Assembly: GCA_964390695.1 (NCBI GenBank)
Contig: CAYMKI010000142.1
Span: 1-8,011 of the forward strand
Source of the DNA: CAWACC01 sp964390695
GTDB taxonomy: Bacteria > Chlamydiota > Chlamydiia > Chlamydiales > Parachlamydiaceae
Length of the DNA: 8,011 bases
Direction: 5' to 3'
The notes beneath the pieces were generated by a model, which was not told the origin of the DNA, did not search any database, and worked only from the letters and a program-made list of their open reading frames with translations. Below, piece after piece: positions 4,447-8,011 of the stretch. The position numbers were made by a program, and so were the translations under genes. Numbering within the stretch: the stretch's first letter is position 1; each line of letters begins with the position of its first letter.

Positions 4447-6303
4447 TTAAACGATATATTCATCGGCGATGGAGCGTTTGTCATGTCCATCTAACACATG
4501 AAAGGTCCTGAGTTTGTTGATGGTGATAGGGGACAGCTGTCCAATGGGCAAGAAGACCACCTTTTTGCCATAGCGTCTAGCAAATGCTTTGATAGCACTG
4601 CGCGGAGGCTTGGCGGCGACATAGGTAATTAAGGGCTTGACGGAATAGTCTATAGCAGCCATCAGCAATACCTCCGCCTTGTTTCTGCAGACTGCATAAT
4701 CCGGATCGCTCCACACGTCCATCATTCTCCTTGGAGGATACGACATCAAAAAACCTCCATATTCACAGCGGCTGATACCTGGACCGATGACTTTGGCTTG
4801 CATAGGCGTGGCATAAAAGGCCATATCGGATTCCTGGTTATGTTCACCCAGCCAGGTCGTGCGCCAAGGGTATTTTTCGGCGTGGTATCGATCTTCAGAG
4901 CTGTCTTCATCGAAGATAATGACTACAGAACCTACTCCTCCCGGAGGCTTGCCGCGGACTTTGATGTATAGTTTTTTCTCGTGCCAGTGGCGGATAGTTT
5001 CTCTGGTGTCGATGCCATCTTCCAAGCTGGTGGAAAAGGGGACTGTGCGGGCAGCTTCTTCGGTGAGGATTTGCGTACCTTTTTTCTTGAGAAAGTCGCC
5101 AAACTTTTCAATTACCAGGTCTTCAGGCGGGTAGGAGCAGATGGAGAAGGGGCCAGGCGGTTTGAATTTAAAATTACTGCTGTCTTTGCGCTTTCTTTGG
5201 AAGTATCCGCTCTTACGGCTTGGCTGTCTGAGATGAAAACGCAGGATTTTGCTATGCCCCCAGATCTGCTCTAAGGTCAGGTTCAGTTCAGGCAAACCAT
5301 CGATGTTTTTTCTGTAGGGATATTCTGTGGCCAGCGACCATACCTCATAGGCGTAGTTGTGATCAACGCATCCTTTGGCAGCGGTCAGGATTTGGTAAAG
5401 GTCGGGCATCAGCCTTGAAGTCACCAACGCATAGTTTCTGGCGAATTTCATGAGGTTGCGCAGATGATATCCCGGAAACGGGTTGCCGGTATAGCTGGCA
5501 TAGGCTTCTGCAGACTGTTTATAGAGGTGTAGCAGCAGTTTTTGTCTGTCAGGCGAAAAAGAGGACAGAGGTGAGGCTGCTTGGGGATCTCGATTGTATT
5601 CTTCCCGAGCGCTTTCATAGTTTGCGCTTATCCAGCCGCATTCCGCCATCACTTCCCTGCAAGACTCTTCAGTTAAAGTGCAGAGCTGGATCACATCGCG
5701 TTGGGCATGCTCAAGAGGCGGGAAAGAAGAATTCGATATGTAGGCTAAGATATTTTTGACATGGGACATGCCCCCGATGAATAAAATCCTATCATACGAT
5801 AGGGATAATTCTTTCAATCTTTTGGCCATATACAGCTCCCTGTTTCTGTCTACGGCAAGGGAAGGTGTAAGGCTGTTGTCTTGGCTATTTTTGTAGATTT
5901 CGTAGTATTTTTCTAATCCAATGCGTTGAATGGCATAAGGATCGGGCACATGCTCTCTCATCTCTGGATAATAGTCTACGTCGAGGTCGATGCAAAAGGC
6001 CGGTAAGTGGTTTTCTAAGGCGCATCTGAGGGCTTCAAAAGCTGCATCGCAGGGTTCGGCGAGGTAATAAATAGGCTGATACTGGCTGTTATGGGTGACT
6101 ACGATGGATATGTCCGGAAGCCTGGATGCAGCGTGCAGCAGCTGCAGCTGCATGGTTTCAGCTAGTTCGACTGCCACGCAGTCGGGTTGTATCTTCTCGA
6201 AAACTTGCCGCACATGCGCGGCAAATTCTAGCGTATAGTGCACAACGGGCACAGCGTGGACATTGCCTTGATGAAGGGCGAAGCTGTCAGAGTCTTTAGT
6301 CAT
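4447..6303 (-). CDS. TraB/PrgY-like domain protein with unrecognised conserved-looking C-terminal domain; MoxR partner
   Basis: Residues ~10-190 resemble the TraB/PrgY/GumN-type fold: GNVHAVPVVHY (13-23), PDCVAVEL (40-47, Glu46), then DRNRELYMAKRL (152-163) and IGGMSH (176-181), the positions where TraB-like proteins carry their conserved Glu, Arg and His. Residues ~190-370 are mainly helical with no family I recognise. Residues ~390-618 form a separate domain rich in Trp, Gly, Pro and charged motifs: DGIDTRETIRHWHE (429-442), TWLGEHNQESDMAFYAT (483-499), GPGI (507-510), EYGGFLMSYPPRRM (514-527) and a late strand VVFLPIG (582-588). No signal peptide or membrane segment is seen, so it is probably cytoplasmic. 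It overlaps the upstream MoxR gene by 8 nt (ATGACTAA), lacks its own SD, and should be translationally coupled. The pairing implies the ATPase acts on or with it; the biochemical function is unknown. Confidence 0.75.
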   Translation of the reverse strand: MTKDSDSFALHQGNVHAVPVVHYTLEFAAHVRQVFEKIQPDCVAVELAETMQLQLLHAASRLPDISIVVTHNSQYQPIYYLAEPCDAAFEALRCALENHLPAFCIDLDVDYYPEMREHVPDPYAIQRIGLEKYYEIYKNSQDNSLTPSLAVDRNRELYMAKRLKELSLSYDRILFIGGMSHVKNILAYISNSSFPPLEHAQRDVIQLCTLTEESCREVMAECGWISANYESAREEYNRDPQAASPLSSFSPDRQKLLLHLYKQSAEAYASYTGNPFPGYHLRNLMKFARNYALVTSRLMPDLYQILTAAKGCVDHNYAYEVWSLATEYPYRKNIDGLPELNLTLEQIWGHSKILRFHLRQPSRKSGYFQRKRKDSSNFKFKPPGPFSICSYPPEDLVIEKFGDFLKKKGTQILTEEAARTVPFSTSLEDGIDTRETIRHWHEKKLYIKVRGKPPGGVGSVVIIFDEDSSEDRYHAEKYPWRTTWLGEHNQESDMAFYATPMQAKVIGPGISRCEYGGFLMSYPPRRMMDVWSDPDYAVCRNKAEVLLMAAIDYSVKPLITYVAAKPPRSAIKAFARRYGKKVVFLPIGQLSPITINKLRTFHVLDGHDKRSIADEYIV

Positions 6304-7159
6304 GTTCTATCACATAAGCTAGGGCTTCATCTCCCAGGGTCATAACGATCGCTTGCCGCAGCAGGCTGTCCATTAGAGAAGCGCTGTTTTTGACACTGTG
6401 AATGCGCTTTGCTGCATAGCGGGCGATGTTGATGCCGTCGCGAATGGTGTAATTTTCTTGGCTGGCATGGGCTCTTTGCAGGAAATTGACTACATAATCC
6501 ATGATGTATTCATCGACAAAGGGCAGGTTTTCTTTGAGGATGCGTTTTTCCTCTTCAGCTTCGGGAAAATCTAGGTATATTTGAGGTTGCAGACGGCTGT
6601 GGATGTATTCCGGAATTTCGAAGGTGGAAGCGTCGTCGTTCATGGTAATGCAGATGCGGAATTCGGGGTGTGCAGAGACTTTGAGTCCGGCTATCATGGA
6701 TTCGATGTATCTTCTGGTATCTAATAAAGGGGCTAGTGACGCCCACGATTTTTCACTCATGCGGTTTGCTTCGTCCAGGATGCACACGCCGCCGCGGATC
6801 ATTGCTGTGACAAGGGCTGAAGCTACATAGCGTATGCCTCCGTTTTTGTCGATCACCGGGGTGATCAGCAAATCTTCCGGTCGGGTGTCCATAGTGCACT
6901 GGAATATATAGACCGATTTTTGCAGCTGTTTAGCCGCTGCGTATGCTAAGGTGGTTTTACCTACCCCCGGTTTCCCGATGATGCGCGGATTTAGAGGGAT
7001 GTCGTTTTTATCGATCACCAGCCAGGCGGCTAGCAGTTGGTCGAGCACATCGCGTTGGCCTATCCAATGGAAGTTAAATTCGTCCGGAAAACCCAAAGCG
7101 ATCTCTACGCCTTGAATGTGGATACGGCTTTCGTGTTCGCTAGGAAGGTTGCAGCTCAT
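6296..7159 (-). CDS. MoxR-family AAA+ ATPase
   Basis: This 287-residue protein shows Walker A GKPGVGKT (62-69), Walker B GVCILDEAN (124-132, with Asp129-Glu130), sensor-1 ITMND (171-175, Asn174) and a likely arginine-finger region IPEYIHSRL (181-189, Arg188), then FPEAEEEKRIL and a helical C-terminal lid. The NR and LLDTRRYIE segment after Walker B is typical of MoxR proteins, which act as chaperone-like remodelling ATPases for partner proteins. The length is close to normal for the family. It is the first gene of a two-gene operon and overlaps the TraB-like gene by 8 nt. No strong SD precedes the ATG (only AAAGTAA), but an in-frame stop at 7166-7168 rules out an earlier start nearby. MoxR genes usually sit beside VWA-domain genes; none is present here. 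G+C is visibly higher than in the neighbouring units. Confidence 0.88.
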   Translation of the reverse strand: MSCNLPSEHESRIHIQGVEIALGFPDEFNFHWIGQRDVLDQLLAAWLVIDKNDIPLNPRIIGKPGVGKTTLAYAAAKQLQKSVYIFQCTMDTRPEDLLITPVIDKNGGIRYVASALVTAMIRGGVCILDEANRMSEKSWASLAPLLDTRRYIESMIAGLKVSAHPEFRICITMNDDASTFEIPEYIHSRLQPQIYLDFPEAEEEKRILKENLPFVDEYIMDYVVNFLQRAHASQENYTIRDGINIARYAAKRIHSVKNSASLMDSLLRQAIVMTLGDEALAYVIEHD

Positions 7160-7349
7160 AAATAATTACTTTACTAAAAGAGGGATTATGGGTGTGGAAG
7201 AGTTTTAAAAGCTCTAACCATCCCCTGTTGAGGTCTATAAAGAGGAAAATGTACAAAAAAATCGAGATTTTCTTCAACATATTCCTAAATTCGTACATTA
7301 TCAGCAGATTTATGGTAACTATGCAGCACTTTACAAAATGTGGAACTTG

Positions 7350-7425
7350 TTGAACCACAGAATGCAGAAAACGTTGAGGGAAATTGAACCACAGAGACCA
7401 GTGAGAGCACAGAGGAAAATTGAGG
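7350..7425. repeat. Two diverged copies of an ACCACAGA-type repeat
   Basis: TTGAACCACAGA occurs at 7350-7361 and 7384-7395. Each copy continues through a purine-rich stretch (CAGA, GAGAGCACAGAGGA) and ends in TTGAGGG (7374-7380 and 7420-7426). The wording AACCACAGAG..CACAGAGGA resembles a low-complexity dispersed repeat that I recall from many environmental bacterial genomes. Its nature is unknown to me, and the match is from memory. Confidence 0.5.
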
Positions 7426-7442
7426 GGAGAGCATATCTTAAA

Positions 7443-7462
7443 ATCCAGAACATACTCTGGAT
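7443..7462. repeat. 7-bp hairpin with a competing 3' arm
   Basis: ATCCAGA (7443-7449) pairs with TCTGGAT (7456-7462) around a 6-nt loop. A second TCTGG followed by TTTTAA (7464-7474) can pair with the same left arm plus the TTAAAA before it, with one bulged base, so two mutually exclusive folds are possible. No T-run directly follows, so a terminator call is weak. Confidence 0.4.
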
Positions 7463-7493
7463 GTCTGGTTTTAAAAGGGGTGGTCGTAGTCGC

Positions 7494-7517
7494 GATTTAT
7501 GACACCTGATTTATGAC
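7494..7517. repeat. Exact 10-bp direct repeat upstream of the ankyrin gene
   Basis: GATTTATGAC occurs at 7494-7503 and 7508-7517, 14 bp start to start. A TTGAAA (7518-7523) that could act as a -35 element follows directly, but the best -10-like sequence (TATACT, 7545-7550) is 21 bp away. The repeats could be operator half-sites or remnants of a dispersed CGCGATTTAT-type repeat. Confidence 0.45.
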
Positions 7518-7591
7518 TTGAAATGAAAATAAATTTTTTGATTATATACTTATATAACTTTTAAATATTTATATAACGTTAGGTGAAATAA

Positions 7592-8011
7592 ATGAATAGT
7601 TTGATTTTAAAATATGCTTTCAATTATGTGGTCAATACCCCCATAAGAATTATCGTTTCTGAAGATTCCCTTATTAAGAAAACGTTAGCAGGGTTAGCCA
7701 TCGGCTTGTTTTCGCTTCTCTCACTAGGCGCTTATGCTGTGCATACCTATCGTGCCTTATCCAATCGCAAAGTAGTCTGTATACAGACAGAATTGGAAAA
7801 CGCCGTGAGGGAAAAGAAATACGAAGTTGTCCAAAAACTCTTAGAAAAAAATCCAATACTCGTAAAGAATATCGATGTCAATTTCACACTTTCGGATAGT
7901 TTCAAACTTAACAATGGTGGTGTATCAAAGTATATTAACTTAGCGGTGGCGGCTGATGATGTAAAGATGATAAAAATTCTAGTCGATCGCGGCGCTCGAG
8001 TAGATTTAGAG
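7592..8011 (+). CDS. Ankyrin-repeat protein, N-terminal part (runs off the window)
   Basis: The reading frame is open from ATG 7592 to the window end, giving 140 residues without a stop. AGGTGA (7581-7586) lies 5 nt upstream and supports this start. A hydrophobic segment at about residues 31-51 (TLAGLAIGLFSLLSLGAYAV) could be one membrane helix. After it come ankyrin-like helices: ELENAVREKKYEVVQKLLEKNP (about 68-89) and INLAVAADDVKMIKILVDRGARVD, the latter a good match to the ankyrin pattern A-x-x-x-x-D-x-x-x-I-x-x-L-x-x-x-G-A. Ankyrin proteins mediate protein-protein contacts and are frequent among secreted effectors of intracellular bacteria; secretion here is inference. It is divergent from the MoxR operon and its full length is unknown. 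Confidence 0.8.
   Translation, partial: MNSLILKYAFNYVVNTPIRIIVSEDSLIKKTLAGLAIGLFSLLSLGAYAVHTYRALSNRKVVCIQTELENAVREKKYEVVQKLLEKNPILVKNIDVNFTLSDSFKLNNGGVSKYINLAVAADDVKMIKILVDRGARVDLE

Larger units (their letters stand above)
7160..7591. other. Non-coding region between divergent genes, with repeat debris and regulatory-like repeats
   Basis: I see no convincing gene in this 432-bp stretch; the minus-strand open frame 7140-7358 overlaps the MoxR start and has no recognisable features. It contains a purine-rich repeat (7350-7425), a hairpin (7443-7462), two exact 10-bp direct repeats (7494-7517) and an AT-rich stretch leading to the ankyrin gene. Within the latter, TTATATAAC occurs twice (7550-7558, 7569-7577). 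I could not assign a well-spaced promoter for either flanking gene. Confidence 0.6.

Noticed and set aside
4859..5274. Two plus-strand open frames of 91 and 97 codons
   Set aside because: Both are antisense to the TraB-like gene, whose sense frame is continuous and motif-rich.
7140..7358. 72-codon minus-strand open frame upstream of MoxR
   Set aside because: Overlaps the MoxR start in another frame, has low-complexity hydrophobic composition, and covers part of the ACCACAGA repeat region.
1..8011. CRISPR array, tRNA, rRNA or transposase genes
   Set aside because: I found no regularly spaced repeat array, tRNA cloverleaf, rRNA segment or transposase motif. The repeats present are coding tandem repeats or irregular hairpins.

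Overview
The window looks like an accessory region from an amoeba-associated or environmental member of the Chlamydiae (Parachlamydia-like). No rRNA or housekeeping marker is present, so this placement is an inference. It rests on the AT-rich background, a cluster of eukaryote-like and host-directed protein types (a clan CE cysteine protease, an ankyrin-repeat protein, a protein with nuclear-localization-like basic clusters), and the hydrophobic helix near the N-terminus of two of these proteins.

Layout: 1-378 holds no convincing gene but has a dense group of short hairpins and a 17-bp inverted repeat, resembling a REP or BIME type element. 379-2706 (minus) encodes a 775-residue protein. Its first ~345 residues follow the motif order of a DNA cytosine-C5 methyltransferase, but the catalytic PCQ and ENV motifs are gone. 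Its last ~215 residues are a low-complexity tail with two basic NLS-like clusters. 2707-2903 is a divergent promoter region. It drives this gene leftward and, to the right, a two-gene unit: a small exported protein with a strict 7-residue Trp repeat (2904-3215) and a Ulp1-like clan CE protease (3222-4337). A large imperfect palindrome (4351-4435) separates this unit from a convergent operon.

4447-7159 (minus) is a tightly coupled two-gene operon, visibly richer in G+C than its surroundings. It encodes a MoxR-type AAA+ ATPase (6296-7159) and, overlapping it by 8 nt, a 618-residue protein with a TraB/PrgY-like N-terminal domain and an unrecognised, motif-dense C-terminal domain (4447-6303). The pair probably acts as an ATPase plus partner; no VWA-domain gene is seen in the window. 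7160-7591 is non-coding and contains repeat debris and possible regulatory repeats. At 7592 a plus-strand ankyrin-repeat protein starts and runs off the right end.

The strongest candidate for something undescribed is the catalytically dead methyltransferase with a nuclear-targeting-like tail: a possible secreted pseudoenzyme acting on host chromatin. The second is the MoxR plus TraB-like module.
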